From Pseudaminobacter sp040049255 (GTDB lineage: Bacteria > Pseudomonadota > Alphaproteobacteria > Rhizobiales > Rhizobiaceae): 64,000 nt of DNA. Both the position numbers and the translations under genes were made by a program. Below are positions 1-8,844 of this stretch, one piece after another. The notes beneath the pieces were generated by a model. The model ran no database searches. It had not been told where the DNA came from and saw only the letters and a list, made by a program, of their open reading frames with translations. Position 1 is the stretch's first letter, and each line of letters opens with the position of its first letter. The DNA lies in assembly GCF_040049255.1 (NCBI RefSeq), contig NZ_JBDZDR010000002.1, forward strand, positions 496,001 to 560,000. The letters are read 5' to 3'.

Positions 1-62
1 CCAACAAGGCGCTGATGGCTGAGATTGAATCCACTGCAAAGGTGGCGGCCGCCGGCAATTGA
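1..62 (+). CDS. coxB: Cytochrome c oxidase subunit II, C-terminal end (partial)
   Basis: Only the last 19 codons are present, ending in TGA at 60-62. The tail reads NKALMAEIESTAKVAAAGN. Identity as CoxB is inferred from position: subunit II directly precedes subunit I in alphaproteobacterial aa3 oxidase operons, and the tail resembles rhizobial CoxB C-termini. The start and the copper-A domain lie outside the window. Confidence 0.6.
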   Translation, partial: NKALMAEIESTAKVAAAGN

Positions 63-99
63 TGCTGCGTCCGAATAGAAATTAGGAATGGAGCGGAAC

Positions 100-1749
100 A
101 TGGCAGGCGCTGCAGTTCACGACATCCACGATCACAAGCCGCGTGGCTTGGTTCGCTGGTTGTATTCGACCAACCATAAAGACATCGGCACCCTCTACCT
201 GATCTTCGCGATCTTCGCCGGCATCATCGGCGGCTTCATGTCGGTGATGATCCGCTGGGAGCTGGCCGAGCCGGGTATCCAGATTTTCCACGGCCTCGCG
301 TCGATGGTCTATGGCGTCGAGGGAGATGCCGCGATCGACTCCGGCAAGCACATGTTCAATGTGTTCACCACCATGCACGGCCTCATCATGATCTTCTTCA
401 TGGTGATGCCCGCGCTGATCGGTGGCTTCGCCAACTGGATGGTTCCGATCATGATCGGTGCGCCGGACATGGCGTTCCCGCGCATGAACAACATCTCGTT
501 CTGGCTGCTGGTTCCTGCCTTCATCCTGCTCTTGATGTCGTTCTTCGTCCCCGGCCCGGCCGGCGGATGGGGCGTCGGCGGCGGCTGGACGATGTATCCG
601 CCCTTCGCGACCTCCGGCCAGCCCGGCCCCGCGATGGACCTGGCGATCCTTTCGGTTCACATCGCCGGCGCTTCGTCGATCCTTGGTGCGATCAACTTCA
701 TCACCACCATCTTCAACATGCGCGCTCCCGGCATGACGCTGCACAAGATGCCGCTGTTTGCCTGGGCCGTGCTGATCACCGCGTTCCTGCTGCTGCTGTC
801 GCTGCCGGTTCTGGCTGGTGGCATCACCATGCTGCTGACCGACCGCAACTTCGGCACCGCGTTCTTCTCTCCGGAAGGCGGCGGCGACCCGATCCTGTAC
901 CAGCATCTGTTCTGGTTCTTCGGTCACCCGGAAGTCTACATTCTGATCCTGCCGGGCTTCGGCATCGTCAGCCACATCATCGCGACCTTCTCGCGCAAGC
1001 CGATCTTCGGCTACCTGGGCATGGCCTACGCCATGGTCGCGATCGGCGCGGTCGGCTTCATCGTGTGGGCTCACCACATGTACACCACCGGCCTGTCGCT
1101 CGACACGCAGCGCTACTTCGTGTTCGCCACGATGGTGATTGCGGTGCCGACCGGCGTGAAGATCTTCTCGTGGATCGCCACGATGTGGGGCGGCTCGATC
1201 TCCTTCAAGGCGCCCATGCTGTGGTCGATCGGCTTCATCTTCATGTTCACCGTCGGCGGCATGACCGGCGTGCAGTTGGCCAATGCCGGCCTCGACCGCT
1301 CGCTGCATGACACCTACTACGTCGTGGCGCACTTCCACTACGTGCTGTCGCTGGGTGCCGTGTTCGCCATCTTCGCGGCCTGGTACTACTGGTTCCCGAA
1401 GATGACCGGCTACATGTACTCGCCGGTGATCGCCAACACCCACTTCTGGATCACGTTCATCGGCGTGAACCTGATCTTCTTCCCGCAGCACTTCCTCGGT
1501 CTGGCCGGCATGCCGCGCCGCTACATCGACTATCCGGATGCGTTCGCGGGCTGGAACCAGGTGTCGTCCTACGGCTCCTATATCTCGGCCTTCGCCTTCC
1601 TGGTCTTCCTGTTCGGCGTCTTCGAGGCTTTCGCCAAGAAGCGCGTCGCCGGGGCCAATCCGTGGGGCGAAGGTGCGACCACGCTGGAATGGCAGCTTTC
1701 TTCGCCGCCGCCGTTCCACCAGTGGGAAGAACTGCCGCGCATCAAGTAA
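100..1749 (+). CDS. coxA: Cytochrome c oxidase subunit I (aa3 type)
   Basis: Catalytic subunit of the inner-membrane aa3 terminal oxidase, carrying heme a and the heme a3-CuB site that reduces oxygen and pumps protons. The family opening STNHKDIGTLYL is present. The CuB ligand region WFFGHPEVYILILPG contains the His-Tyr pair, followed by AHHMYTTG and the heme ligand segment DTYYVVAHFHYVLS. About twelve membrane segments and 549 residues are normal for the family. The start at 100 is preferred over the in-frame ATG at 88 because GGAG at 90-93 sits six bases upstream of it. It lies 37 bases after coxB and heads a run of assembly genes. Confidence 0.97.
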   Translation: MAGAAVHDIHDHKPRGLVRWLYSTNHKDIGTLYLIFAIFAGIIGGFMSVMIRWELAEPGIQIFHGLASMVYGVEGDAAIDSGKHMFNVFTTMHGLIMIFFMVMPALIGGFANWMVPIMIGAPDMAFPRMNNISFWLLVPAFILLLMSFFVPGPAGGWGVGGGWTMYPPFATSGQPGPAMDLAILSVHIAGASSILGAINFITTIFNMRAPGMTLHKMPLFAWAVLITAFLLLLSLPVLAGGITMLLTDRNFGTAFFSPEGGGDPILYQHLFWFFGHPEVYILILPGFGIVSHIIATFSRKPIFGYLGMAYAMVAIGAVGFIVWAHHMYTTGLSLDTQRYFVFATMVIAVPTGVKIFSWIATMWGGSISFKAPMLWSIGFIFMFTVGGMTGVQLANAGLDRSLHDTYYVVAHFHYVLSLGAVFAIFAAWYYWFPKMTGYMYSPVIANTHFWITFIGVNLIFFPQHFLGLAGMPRRYIDYPDAFAGWNQVSSYGSYISAFAFLVFLFGVFEAFAKKRVAGANPWGEGATTLEWQLSSPPPFHQWEELPRIK

Positions 1750-1818
1750 GAAGCGCATGACAAACGCGAAGCCGCCGGTCGCCGGCGGTTTCGACAAACA
1801 GAAATGGACCCGGTTGGT

Positions 1819-2763
1819 ATGGCCCTGGTTGAAAAGAGCACGTTGCACGATGGTGGTTTCCGCATGTCGGAAGCCACGGCCGGCGATTTCATCGCGCTGC
1901 TGAAGCCGCGCGTGATGTCGCTCGTCGTGTTCACCGCCTTTGTCGGCCTGATGGCCGCCCCGGTGTCCATAAATCCGTTCATCGCCGTCGTCGCCATTCT
2001 GGCCATCGCGATCGGGGCAGGGGCCTCGGGCGCGCTGAACATGTGGTACGACGCCGATATCGACGCAGTCATGACGCGCACTGCCAAGCGGCCGGTGCCG
2101 TCTGGCCGCGTGCTCCCCGGCGAAGCGCTGGGCTTCGGTGTCATTCTCTCGGTTTTGTCGGTGTTGACGCTGGGCGTGCTGGTCAACTGGGTTTCGGCCG
2201 CGCTGCTCGCCTTCACCATCTTCTTCTATGCGGTGGTCTACACGATCTGGCTGAAGCGCTGGACACCGCAAAACATCGTCATCGGCGGCGCCGCCGGCGC
2301 CTTCCCGCCGATTGTCGGCTGGGCGGCCGCAACCGGCTCGATCAGCCTCGAAAGCGTTATTCTTTTCCTGATCATCTTCCTGTGGACCCCGCCGCACTTC
2401 TGGGCGCTGGCGTTGTTCAAGTCGGAAGACTACAGCCGCGCCGGCGTGCCGATGATGCCGAACGTGGCAGGTGCTGCCTCCACGCGCCGGCAGATCTTCG
2501 CCTATACGCTTCTGACCGCGCCCGTGGGCGTCCTGCCCTGGCTGCTCGGCTATACGTCCGTGGCCTACGGTGTGGTGTCGATAGCACTCGGCCTCGGCTT
2601 CATCTGGTATGCCTGGAAAGTGCTGCTCATGCCTGACAGCGACCGGACCATGAAGCCCGCCAAGGCGATGTTCGGCTATTCGCTGCTCTACTTGTTCGGC
2701 ATCTTCGCCGCCTATCTCGCGGACAGTATCGTCGAGCGCTTGCTCGCGATGCCAGGAGTATAG
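1819..2763 (+). CDS. ctaB: Protoheme IX farnesyltransferase (heme o synthase)
   Basis: UbiA-family membrane prenyltransferase that adds a farnesyl group to heme b to give heme o, the precursor of heme a for the neighbouring oxidase. The first polar motif NMWYDADIDAVMTRTAKRP supplies the Asp residues that bind Mg-diphosphate. FLWTPPHFWALALF and the following SEDY region form the second substrate loop. Around nine hydrophobic segments are visible. Three in-frame ATGs (1804, 1819, 1864) are possible. I chose 1819 because rhizobial homologues usually have a short M-A/S-L-V leader before the conserved MSEA..GDF segment. It follows coxA by about 70 bases in the same operon. Confidence 0.93.
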   Translation: MALVEKSTLHDGGFRMSEATAGDFIALLKPRVMSLVVFTAFVGLMAAPVSINPFIAVVAILAIAIGAGASGALNMWYDADIDAVMTRTAKRPVPSGRVLPGEALGFGVILSVLSVLTLGVLVNWVSAALLAFTIFFYAVVYTIWLKRWTPQNIVIGGAAGAFPPIVGWAAATGSISLESVILFLIIFLWTPPHFWALALFKSEDYSRAGVPMMPNVAGAASTRRQIFAYTLLTAPVGVLPWLLGYTSVAYGVVSIALGLGFIWYAWKVLLMPDSDRTMKPAKAMFGYSLLYLFGIFAAYLADSIVERLLAMPGV

Positions 2764-2765
2764 CC

Positions 2766-2924
2766 ATGACAGAACCTGAAATGGTCACCCTCACCGAAAG
2801 CCAGCGCAAGGCGCGCCGCAGCCGTTCGATCGCGATCGGGCTCGGGCTTGCCCTTCTGGTGGTCATCTTCTACGTCGCAACGATCATCAAGTTTGGTCCG
2901 GCGATTCTGGACCGTACGTTTTGA
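2766..2924 (+). CDS. coxF: CoxF-like small membrane protein of the oxidase operon
   Basis: A 52-residue ORF starts two bases after the ctaB stop and ends just before cox11. The N-terminal half is charged (MTEPEMVTLTESQRKARRSR), followed by one membrane segment of about 20 residues (IGLGLALLVVIFYVATIIKF). A small single-pass protein at this exact position, between heme o synthase and Cox11, is conserved in alphaproteobacteria and named CoxF. Its role in oxidase assembly is not defined biochemically as far as I know. Tight packing between neighbours and the conserved N-in topology support a real gene despite its size. Confidence 0.8.
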   Translation: MTEPEMVTLTESQRKARRSRSIAIGLGLALLVVIFYVATIIKFGPAILDRTF

Positions 2925-2932
2925 GGGTCGCC

Positions 2933-3568
2933 ATGAACCGTGACAACGTGACGACAACCGATCAGAAGACGCAAAGCTCCAACAAGCGGGTCGCTGGCAT
3001 CTGCCTGGCATTCATCGCCGGCATGGTGGGCATGTCCTATGCGGCCGTGCCGCTTTACTCGATGTTCTGCCGCGTGACCGGTTATGGCGGCACGACGCAG
3101 CGCGTTGAACAGTATTCCGACCGGGTGCTGGACCAGAAGGTGACCATCCGCTTCGACGCCAACACGGCGGGCGGGCTGCCGTGGTCGTTCAAGCCGGTGG
3201 CGCGCGAGATCTCGATCAAGATCGGCGAGACCGCGCAGGCGCACTACACGGCAACCAACAGCTTCGATGTGCCCACCGCCGGCCGCGCGACCTTCAACGT
3301 CACGCCCGAACTGGCAGGCGCATATTTCAACAAGGTGGAGTGCTTCTGCTTCACCGACACAACCTTGAAGCCCGGCGAATCGCTGGACATGCCGGTGGTC
3401 TTCTACGTCGATCCCGACATCGTCAACGTGCCGGAACTGAAGGACGTGAAGACGATCACCCTTTCTTACACTTTCTTCCCGATTGAGGGGGCAAAGCCGA
3501 TGGCCAACGCGCCGCAGGCCGGATACCTCAAGACAAACGAAAACACCGACGGAAACCTCGGGGGCTGA
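2933..3568 (+). CDS. ctaG: Cytochrome c oxidase assembly protein Cox11/CtaG
   Basis: Copper chaperone that inserts CuB into subunit I. One N-terminal membrane segment (about residues 15-37) anchors a periplasmic beta domain with the copper-binding motif ECFCFTDTTLKPGE, the signature of Cox11. At 211 residues it is slightly longer than many homologues (about 190-200) because of an extended polar C-terminus. ATG at 2933 has GAGGG at 2923-2927 in front; a TTG at 2921 would overlap the coxF stop and is less likely. It belongs to the coxB-coxA-ctaB-coxF-ctaG-coxC operon. Confidence 0.95.
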   Translation: MNRDNVTTTDQKTQSSNKRVAGICLAFIAGMVGMSYAAVPLYSMFCRVTGYGGTTQRVEQYSDRVLDQKVTIRFDANTAGGLPWSFKPVAREISIKIGETAQAHYTATNSFDVPTAGRATFNVTPELAGAYFNKVECFCFTDTTLKPGESLDMPVVFYVDPDIVNVPELKDVKTITLSYTFFPIEGAKPMANAPQAGYLKTNENTDGNLGG

Positions 3569-3569
3569 G

Positions 3570-4454
3570 ATGGCTGACGCGCATTCCAAACCACAACACG
3601 ACTATCACATCATAGATCCTAGCCCGTGGCCCCTGCTGGGTTCCATCGGCGCTCTTGTCATGGCCATTGGCGGCGTCGCCTGGATGCAGGCCATGAAGCA
3701 GGGCAGCTTCCCGTTCCTGGGCCTCGACCTGGCACATGCCAGGTACTGGGTCTTTGCGGTGGGCGTGCTCATCGTTCTCTACACCATGTATGCGTGGTGG
3801 TCGGACACGGTGAAGGAAGCGCATGAGGGACACCACACCCGCGTGGTCTCGCTGCACCTGCGCTATGGCATGATCATGTTCATCGCCTCTGAGGTGATGT
3901 TCTTCGTTGCCTGGTTCTGGGCGTTCTTCGACGCCAGCCTGTTCCCGGCCGAGACCGAGCAATACGCTCGCGCCGCCTACACCGGCGGCATCTGGCCGCC
4001 GAAGGGCATCGAGGTTCTCGATCCTTTCCACCTGCCGCTCTACAACACCATCATCCTGCTGCTGTCGGGCACGGCCGTTACCTGGGCTCATCACGCCCTG
4101 CTGCACAACGACCGCAAGGGTTTGGTGAACGGCCTGGCAATCACGGTTGGACTTGGCGTGCTCTTCACCTTCGTGCAGGCATACGAATACATGCACGCGC
4201 CGTTCAACTTCCACGACTCGATCTACGGCGCGACCTTCTTCATGGCCACGGGCTTCCATGGCTTCCACGTGATCATCGGCACGATCTTCCTGCTGGTGTG
4301 CCTGCTGCGTGCGATGCGCGGCGACTTCACGCCGAAGCAGCATTTCGGCCTTGAGGCTGCCGCCTGGTACTGGCACTTCGTTGACGTGGTGTGGCTGTTC
4401 CTGTTCGCCAGCATCTACGTCTGGGCGTCGGTTGGCGCGACGATTGCCCACTAA
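3570..4454 (+). CDS. coxC: Cytochrome c oxidase subunit III
   Basis: Third core subunit of the aa3 oxidase, 294 residues with seven predicted membrane segments. It stabilises the proton uptake path of subunit I. Recognisable stretches are YHIIDPSPWPLLGS at the N-terminus, the acidic helix ASEVMFFVAWFWAFFDASLF, and the C-terminal YWHFVDVVWLFLF. The ATG lies one base after the ctaG stop, so translation is probably coupled. A hairpin terminator follows at 4476-4508, making this the last gene of the oxidase operon. Confidence 0.97.
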   Translation: MADAHSKPQHDYHIIDPSPWPLLGSIGALVMAIGGVAWMQAMKQGSFPFLGLDLAHARYWVFAVGVLIVLYTMYAWWSDTVKEAHEGHHTRVVSLHLRYGMIMFIASEVMFFVAWFWAFFDASLFPAETEQYARAAYTGGIWPPKGIEVLDPFHLPLYNTIILLLSGTAVTWAHHALLHNDRKGLVNGLAITVGLGVLFTFVQAYEYMHAPFNFHDSIYGATFFMATGFHGFHVIIGTIFLLVCLLRAMRGDFTPKQHFGLEAAAWYWHFVDVVWLFLFASIYVWASVGATIAH

Positions 4455-4475
4455 GGCGCAATGATTTGATAAAAG

Positions 4476-4508
4476 AAAAGGCGGTCGTGGCCACACGGCC
4501 GCCTTTTC
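4476..4508 (+). terminator. Rho-independent terminator after the cox operon
   Basis: Inverted repeat with left arm AAAAGGCGGTCGTG (4476-4489) and right arm CACGGCCGCCTTTT (4494-4507), with one mismatch; the right arm ends in a short T run. It lies 21 bases after the coxC stop and about 45 bases before the next ORF. Confidence 0.8.
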
Positions 4509-4554
4509 CATTTGACGGGCCCCCGCGTCGCGGTGGCCGAAACGGAGATCCTAC

Positions 4555-4953
4555 ATGACGCAGCCCCAGCACGACGATCAGGCGCTCTGGCCGCCGGTGG
4601 AGCCGTTCTCCGCCGGCCTGCGTGGGTGCTGCCCGCGCTGCGGCGAAGGCAGGCTCTTCTCCGGCTTCCTGACAGTCGCGCCGCGCTGCGGCAGTTGCCG
4701 GTTGGACTATTCCTTTGCTGACGCCGGCGACGGTCCAGCCGTGTTCGTCATCCTCATCATCGGCTTCATTGTGGTGGCGCTGGCGCTGTGGATGGAGGTT
4801 GCGCTCAATCCGCCGCTGTGGGTGCATTTCCTGCTATGGGTACCGCTGACGCTGGCGCTCGGCCTGACTGCGCTGCGGCTGATCAAGGGAATTCTGATCA
4901 CGCTGCAATACCGCAACAAGGCAGCCGAAGGGCGCCTGGAGCATCCGCGATGA
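4555..4953 (+). CDS. DUF983 family membrane protein
   Basis: 132 residues. The N-terminal part has two CxxC pairs (GCCPRCGEGRLF and RCGSCRLDY, residues 22-46) that look like a small zinc ribbon. Two hydrophobic helices follow (about 60-85 and 88-110). This is the DUF983 pattern, and the gene commonly sits between coxC and SURF1 in alphaproteobacteria, so a link to oxidase biogenesis is likely but biochemically unproven. The stop overlaps the SURF1 start (ATGA), indicating translational coupling. Confidence 0.85.
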   Translation: MTQPQHDDQALWPPVEPFSAGLRGCCPRCGEGRLFSGFLTVAPRCGSCRLDYSFADAGDGPAVFVILIIGFIVVALALWMEVALNPPLWVHFLLWVPLTLALGLTALRLIKGILITLQYRNKAAEGRLEHPR

Positions 4954-5711
4954 GCAAGCAAGCCGATCTTTCATCCGGGCGCAAGGCGCCGGCACGCTGG
5001 CCCGCTTTGGTGCTGGGGGCTATCGGCCTCGTGGTGCTGCTCGGGCTCGGAACCTGGCAGGTTCAGCGGCTGCAGTGGAAGGAAGGCTTGATCGCCACCA
5101 TCGCCGAGCGGGTGCATTTGCCGCCGCTGCCGCTTGCCGAAGCCGAGGCGAAGTTCGCGTCGACCGGCGACATCGACTACTGGCCGGTGACGGTGAGCGG
5201 CGAGTTCCAGCATCACGGCGAAAGGCACTTCTTCGCCACTCATGATGGCCGCTCGGGCTTCTTCGTCTACACGCCCCTTCTGCTGGCAGACGGGCGCTAC
5301 GTGTTCGTCAACCGGGGTTTTGTCCCCTATGAGATGAAGGATGCGGCTACGAGGCCGGAGGGCCAGGTGACAGGCACCGTGACAGTGAACGGCCTGGCCC
5401 GCAACCCGCTGGCGGAGAAGCCTTCAGCGCTGATCCCGGACAACGACACCGCCAAGAACATCTTCTACTGGAAGGACCTCGGCGCCATGACGGCGACGGC
5501 GGCGCTGCCGCCGCAGGCGAAGGTGCTTCCCTTCTTCATCGACGCCGACAAGGCGCCCAACCCGGGCGGAATGCCGATCGGCGGCGTGACGATCATCGAC
5601 CTGCCCAACAACCACCTGCAATATGCCGTGACCTGGTATGGCCTGGCGGCGGCGCTGGCCGGGGTGCTGGGCGCGTGGCTGTGGCGCTCGCGCCGGGACG
5701 GGCAGGCGTGA
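4950..5711 (+). CDS. SURF1 family cytochrome c oxidase assembly protein
   Basis: Membrane protein needed for heme a insertion into subunit I in studied bacteria. 253 residues with the SURF1 architecture: N-terminal transmembrane helix (LVLGAIGLVVLLGLGTWQVQR), a periplasmic domain with FFVYTPLLLADGRYVFVNRG, and a C-terminal helix ending NNHLQYAVTWYGLAAALAG. The ATG at 4950 overlaps the DUF983 stop. The earlier reading-frame extension to 4788 overlaps DUF983 and has no family similarity. Confidence 0.93.
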   Translation: MSKQADLSSGRKAPARWPALVLGAIGLVVLLGLGTWQVQRLQWKEGLIATIAERVHLPPLPLAEAEAKFASTGDIDYWPVTVSGEFQHHGERHFFATHDGRSGFFVYTPLLLADGRYVFVNRGFVPYEMKDAATRPEGQVTGTVTVNGLARNPLAEKPSALIPDNDTAKNIFYWKDLGAMTATAALPPQAKVLPFFIDADKAPNPGGMPIGGVTIIDLPNNHLQYAVTWYGLAAALAGVLGAWLWRSRRDGQA

Positions 5712-5780
5712 CGGCCAGCCACCCTTGACAGAAGCAGGGTGCAGACCTCATTTCGACATCGTTGAACCAGACCGGACATC

Positions 5781-6794
5781 ATGCCTGACATTTCCTCCAG
5801 CAAGCCGCCCCTGACGCTCCTGCTTTGCCAGCCGCGGGGCTTCTGTGCCGGCGTTGAGCGCGCCATCCACATCGTGGTGCTTGCTCTTAAGAAATATGGC
5901 GCGCCGGTCTATGTGCGCCATGAGATCGTGCACAACCGCTTCGTCGTGGAGGGGCTGCAGAATCTCGGCGCGGTCTTCATCGAGGAACTGCATGAGATTC
6001 CGGCGGAGCATCGCGACGCGCCGGTGGTGTTTTCCGCGCACGGCGTGCCGAAGTCGGTGCCTGCGGACGCGCAGGCGCGTCAGCTTTTCTATCTCGACGC
6101 CACCTGCCCGCTGGTTTCGAAGGTGCACAAGCAGGCCATGCGCCACCAGCGCCTCGGCCGCCATGTGCTGCTGATCGGCCATTCCGGACATCCGGAGGTC
6201 ATCGGCACGATGGGCCAGTTGCCGGAAGGCTCGGTGACGCTGATCGAGACTGAAGCCGATGTGGCAGCCTTCGAGCCATCCGATCCAGAGGCGCTGGGCT
6301 TCGTGACCCAGACGACACTTTCGGTGGAAGACACTGCCGGCCTGATCCGCGCGCTGGAGACGAAGTTCCCGTCCATCAAGGCGCCGGCAGCCGAATCGAT
6401 CTGCTACGCCACCACCAACCGCCAGGAGGCGGTGAAGCAGGCGGCACCGGATGCCGACCTGTTCCTGGTGGTAGGAGCCCCCAACTCGTCCAATTCCAAG
6501 CGCCTCGTGGAAGTGGCCGAACGTGCCGGCGCCAAGATGTCGCTTCTGGTCCAGCGTGCGTCCGAGATTCCATGGGATGACATTCCCCATATTTCGACGC
6601 TGGGCCTGTCGGCGGGGGCCTCCGCGCCGGAGATTGTCGTCGACGAGATCATAAATGCCTTCCGCGAACGGTTCGACGTGTCGGTCGAGCTGGCGGTGAC
6701 GGCAACGGAAACGGAGCATTTCCCGGTCATGAGCGCATTGCGCGATGTCGAACTGGCGCCGTCGGACATGGCGTTCCTGAACGGGAACGCGTGA
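5781..6794 (+). CDS. ispH: 4-Hydroxy-3-methylbut-2-enyl diphosphate reductase
   Basis: Last enzyme of the MEP isoprenoid pathway. It converts HMBPP to IPP and DMAPP with a [4Fe-4S] cluster. The three cluster cysteines are in QPRGFCAGVERAI, DATCPLVSKVH and ESICYATTNRQ. The substrate histidine motif SAHGVPKSV, the QTTLS segment and the C-terminal SAGASAPEIVV are also present. Its 337 residues match the family. The stop overlaps the next start (TGATG), so ispH, thrB and rnhA look like one operon. Confidence 0.97.
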   Translation: MPDISSSKPPLTLLLCQPRGFCAGVERAIHIVVLALKKYGAPVYVRHEIVHNRFVVEGLQNLGAVFIEELHEIPAEHRDAPVVFSAHGVPKSVPADAQARQLFYLDATCPLVSKVHKQAMRHQRLGRHVLLIGHSGHPEVIGTMGQLPEGSVTLIETEADVAAFEPSDPEALGFVTQTTLSVEDTAGLIRALETKFPSIKAPAAESICYATTNRQEAVKQAAPDADLFLVVGAPNSSNSKRLVEVAERAGAKMSLLVQRASEIPWDDIPHISTLGLSAGASAPEIVVDEIINAFRERFDVSVELAVTATETEHFPVMSALRDVELAPSDMAFLNGNA

Positions 6795-7756
6795 TGGCGG
6801 TCTATACTGACGTTTCCGAGAGCGAACTCGGGGCCTTTCTCCAAAACTATTCGATAGGCGATCTGCTTTCCTACAAGGGAATCGCGGAAGGCTCGGAGAA
6901 TTCCAACTTCCTGCTTCACACCACCAGCGGGTCCTACATCCTGACCCTTTACGAGAAGCGTGTCGACGAATCCGACCTGCCGTTCTTCCTTGGCCTGATG
7001 GAGCACCTGGCGCGCAAGGGCATATCCTGCCCGCTGCCGGTTCATCGCCGCGACGGCAGCGTGACTGGCATGCTGGCCGGGCGCACGGCCGCTGTGATCA
7101 CTTTCCTGGAAGGGATGTGGATGCGCCGGCCCACGGTGGCGCATTGCCGCGAGGTGGGCAAGGCGCTGGCGAGCCTGCATGTTGCCGGCATGGACTTTCC
7201 CATGTCGCGCCCCAACGCGCTCGACATTGCCGGCTGGCGCAAGCTGTGGGCGGGCTCGCACGACCGCGCCGACGAGGTGGAGCCGGGCCTGGCGGAAGAG
7301 GTCGATGGCGACTTCGCCGAATTCGAACGCAACTGGCCGAAGGACCTGCCATCGGGCATCATCCATGCCGACCTGTTCCCGGACAATGTGTTTTTCCTGG
7401 GCGACCGGCTGTCGGGCCTGATCGACTTCTATTTCGCCTGCAACGATATCTATGCCTATGACTTGGCGACCTGCCTGAACGCCTGGTGCTTCGAGAAAGA
7501 CAATTCCTACAACCTGACCAAGAGCACGGCGTTGCTGGCCGGCTACCAGTCCGCGCGGCCGCTGAGCGAAGCCGAAAAGTCGGCGATGCCGATCCTGGCG
7601 CGCGGCTCTGCGTTGCGCTTCATGCTGACCAGGCTCTACGACTGGCTGACGATACCCGACGGGGCACTGGTGCAGAAGCGCGACCCTATGGAGTTCATCC
7701 GCCGCGTGCGCTTCCATCGGCAGATCACCTCGGCTTCGGAGTACGGCCTGAAATGA
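6794..7756 (+). CDS. thrB: Homoserine kinase (ThrB, aminoglycoside phosphotransferase fold)
   Basis: Phosphorylates L-homoserine for threonine synthesis; threonine synthase is encoded at 15276-16670. This is the APH-fold type found in alphaproteobacteria and pseudomonads, not the GHMP type. IEGxxNSNFLL-like KGIAEGSENSNFLLHT forms the nucleotide loop, IIHADLFPDNVFF is the Brenner-type catalytic loop, and LIDFYFACNDIYAYDLA is the metal-binding DFG-like segment. 320 residues is usual. ATG 6794 overlaps the ispH stop; a GTG one codon earlier is an alternative. Confidence 0.95.
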   Translation: MAVYTDVSESELGAFLQNYSIGDLLSYKGIAEGSENSNFLLHTTSGSYILTLYEKRVDESDLPFFLGLMEHLARKGISCPLPVHRRDGSVTGMLAGRTAAVITFLEGMWMRRPTVAHCREVGKALASLHVAGMDFPMSRPNALDIAGWRKLWAGSHDRADEVEPGLAEEVDGDFAEFERNWPKDLPSGIIHADLFPDNVFFLGDRLSGLIDFYFACNDIYAYDLATCLNAWCFEKDNSYNLTKSTALLAGYQSARPLSEAEKSAMPILARGSALRFMLTRLYDWLTIPDGALVQKRDPMEFIRRVRFHRQITSASEYGLK

Positions 7757-8190
7757 AGACGGTCGAGATATTCACGGACGGCGCCTGTTCGGGCAATCCG
7801 GGGCCCGGCGGCTGGGGTGCGATCCTGCGCTTCAACGGCGTGACCAAGGAGCTTTCCGGCGGCGAAGCCCAGACCACCAACAATCGCATGGAATTGCTGG
7901 CGGCGATCTCGGCGCTGAACGCGCTGAAGGAGCCCTGCACGGTGGAGCTTCACACAGACAGCAAATACGTCATGGACGGGATCTCCAAGTGGATCCATGG
8001 CTGGAAGAAGAACGGCTGGAAGACGGCGGACAAGAAGCCGGTGAAGAATGGCGAGCTGTGGCAGGCGCTGGACGAGGCCAACAGGCGCCACAAGGTGACC
8101 TGGAACTGGGTGAAGGGCCATGCCGGCCACCCGGAAAACGAACGCGCCGACGAACTGGCACGCATGGGCATGGCGCCGTTCAAGAAGTAG
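7753..8190 (+). CDS. rnhA: Ribonuclease HI
   Basis: Cleaves RNA in RNA-DNA hybrids during replication and repair. All four catalytic acidic positions are visible: Asp in FTDGACSGNPGPGGWG, Glu in NNRMELLAAI, Asp in HTDSKYVMDGI, and Asp in the C-terminal HPENERADELAR. The basic handle IHGWKKNGWKTADKKPVKN is present. 145 residues is standard. The ATG overlaps the thrB stop by four bases (ATGA). Confidence 0.97.
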   Translation: MKTVEIFTDGACSGNPGPGGWGAILRFNGVTKELSGGEAQTTNNRMELLAAISALNALKEPCTVELHTDSKYVMDGISKWIHGWKKNGWKTADKKPVKNGELWQALDEANRRHKVTWNWVKGHAGHPENERADELARMGMAPFKK

Positions 8191-8256
8191 CCACGTGCCC
8201 CGCGGTGCACGGTGGCTAGGCGCGCACCGGCAAGGACCGACGCGCGCCCGAAACCG

Positions 8257-8739
8257 TCAGAGCTGCTCGAGCAGCTTGGCAGCGCCCGACTCGACGGCTT
8301 GACCCGGCGCATCCTCGACATTGAGCGCGGTCACTTTGCCGTCCTCCACGATCATGGAAAAGCGCTTCGAGCGGGTGCCGAGGCCGCCTGCGCTGAGATC
8401 CAGGTCCAGGCCGGCCGCCCGCACAAAATCGGCGTTGCCATCGGCCAGGAAAAGGATCTTGCCATTGCTTTCGGTGGCGCGTGCCCAGGCGTCCATAACG
8501 AAGTGATCGTTCACCGCCACGACAGCGATGGTATCGACGCCGCGCGCGATGATTGCGTCGTGGTTTTCCAGATAGCCGGGCAGGTGGTTGTTGCTGCAGG
8601 TGGGGGTAAAGGCGCCCGGCACGCCGAACAGCACGACCTTCTTGCCGCCGAAAATGTCGGCGGTGGTGAGGCTCTTGGCGCCGTCGGCGGTGACGGTCTT
8701 GAAGGTGGCTTCCGGTAGTTTGTCGCCAACGGTGATCAT
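8257..8739 (-). CDS. Peroxiredoxin (Prx5/redoxin type)
   Basis: 160-residue cytosolic thiol peroxidase that reduces hydrogen peroxide or alkyl hydroperoxides. The peroxidatic cysteine lies in PGAFTPTCSNNHLPGY, the hallmark of the Prx5 group. The Arg-containing C-terminal part (GTRSKRFSMIVEDGKV) is conserved. Start at 8739 is supported by GGGAG seven bases upstream; an in-frame ATG at 8787 has no family support. It converges on rnhA across 66 bases. Confidence 0.93.
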   Translation of the reverse strand: MITVGDKLPEATFKTVTADGAKSLTTADIFGGKKVVLFGVPGAFTPTCSNNHLPGYLENHDAIIARGVDTIAVVAVNDHFVMDAWARATESNGKILFLADGNADFVRAAGLDLDLSAGGLGTRSKRFSMIVEDGKVTALNVEDAPGQAVESGAAKLLEQL

Positions 8740-8844
8740 GCTTGCACTCCCTGATCGTGATTGATCGCCATCTGTGGGTAACGGCATATTGCTCGAGAGA
8801 CAATCACGGAGCCGGCAGCATCGGCAGAGCCGTGTGGGTAACTC

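Noticed and set aside
1772..1788. Hairpin CCGCCGG-TCG-CCGGCGG between coxA and ctaB as a terminator
   Set aside because: No T run, and the genes on both sides belong to one operon; at most an RNA processing or stability element.
82..2397. Long minus-strand ORF of 771 codons across coxA and ctaB
   Set aside because: Arg/His/Asp-rich translation without family features, fully antisense to two certain genes; a side effect of high GC content.
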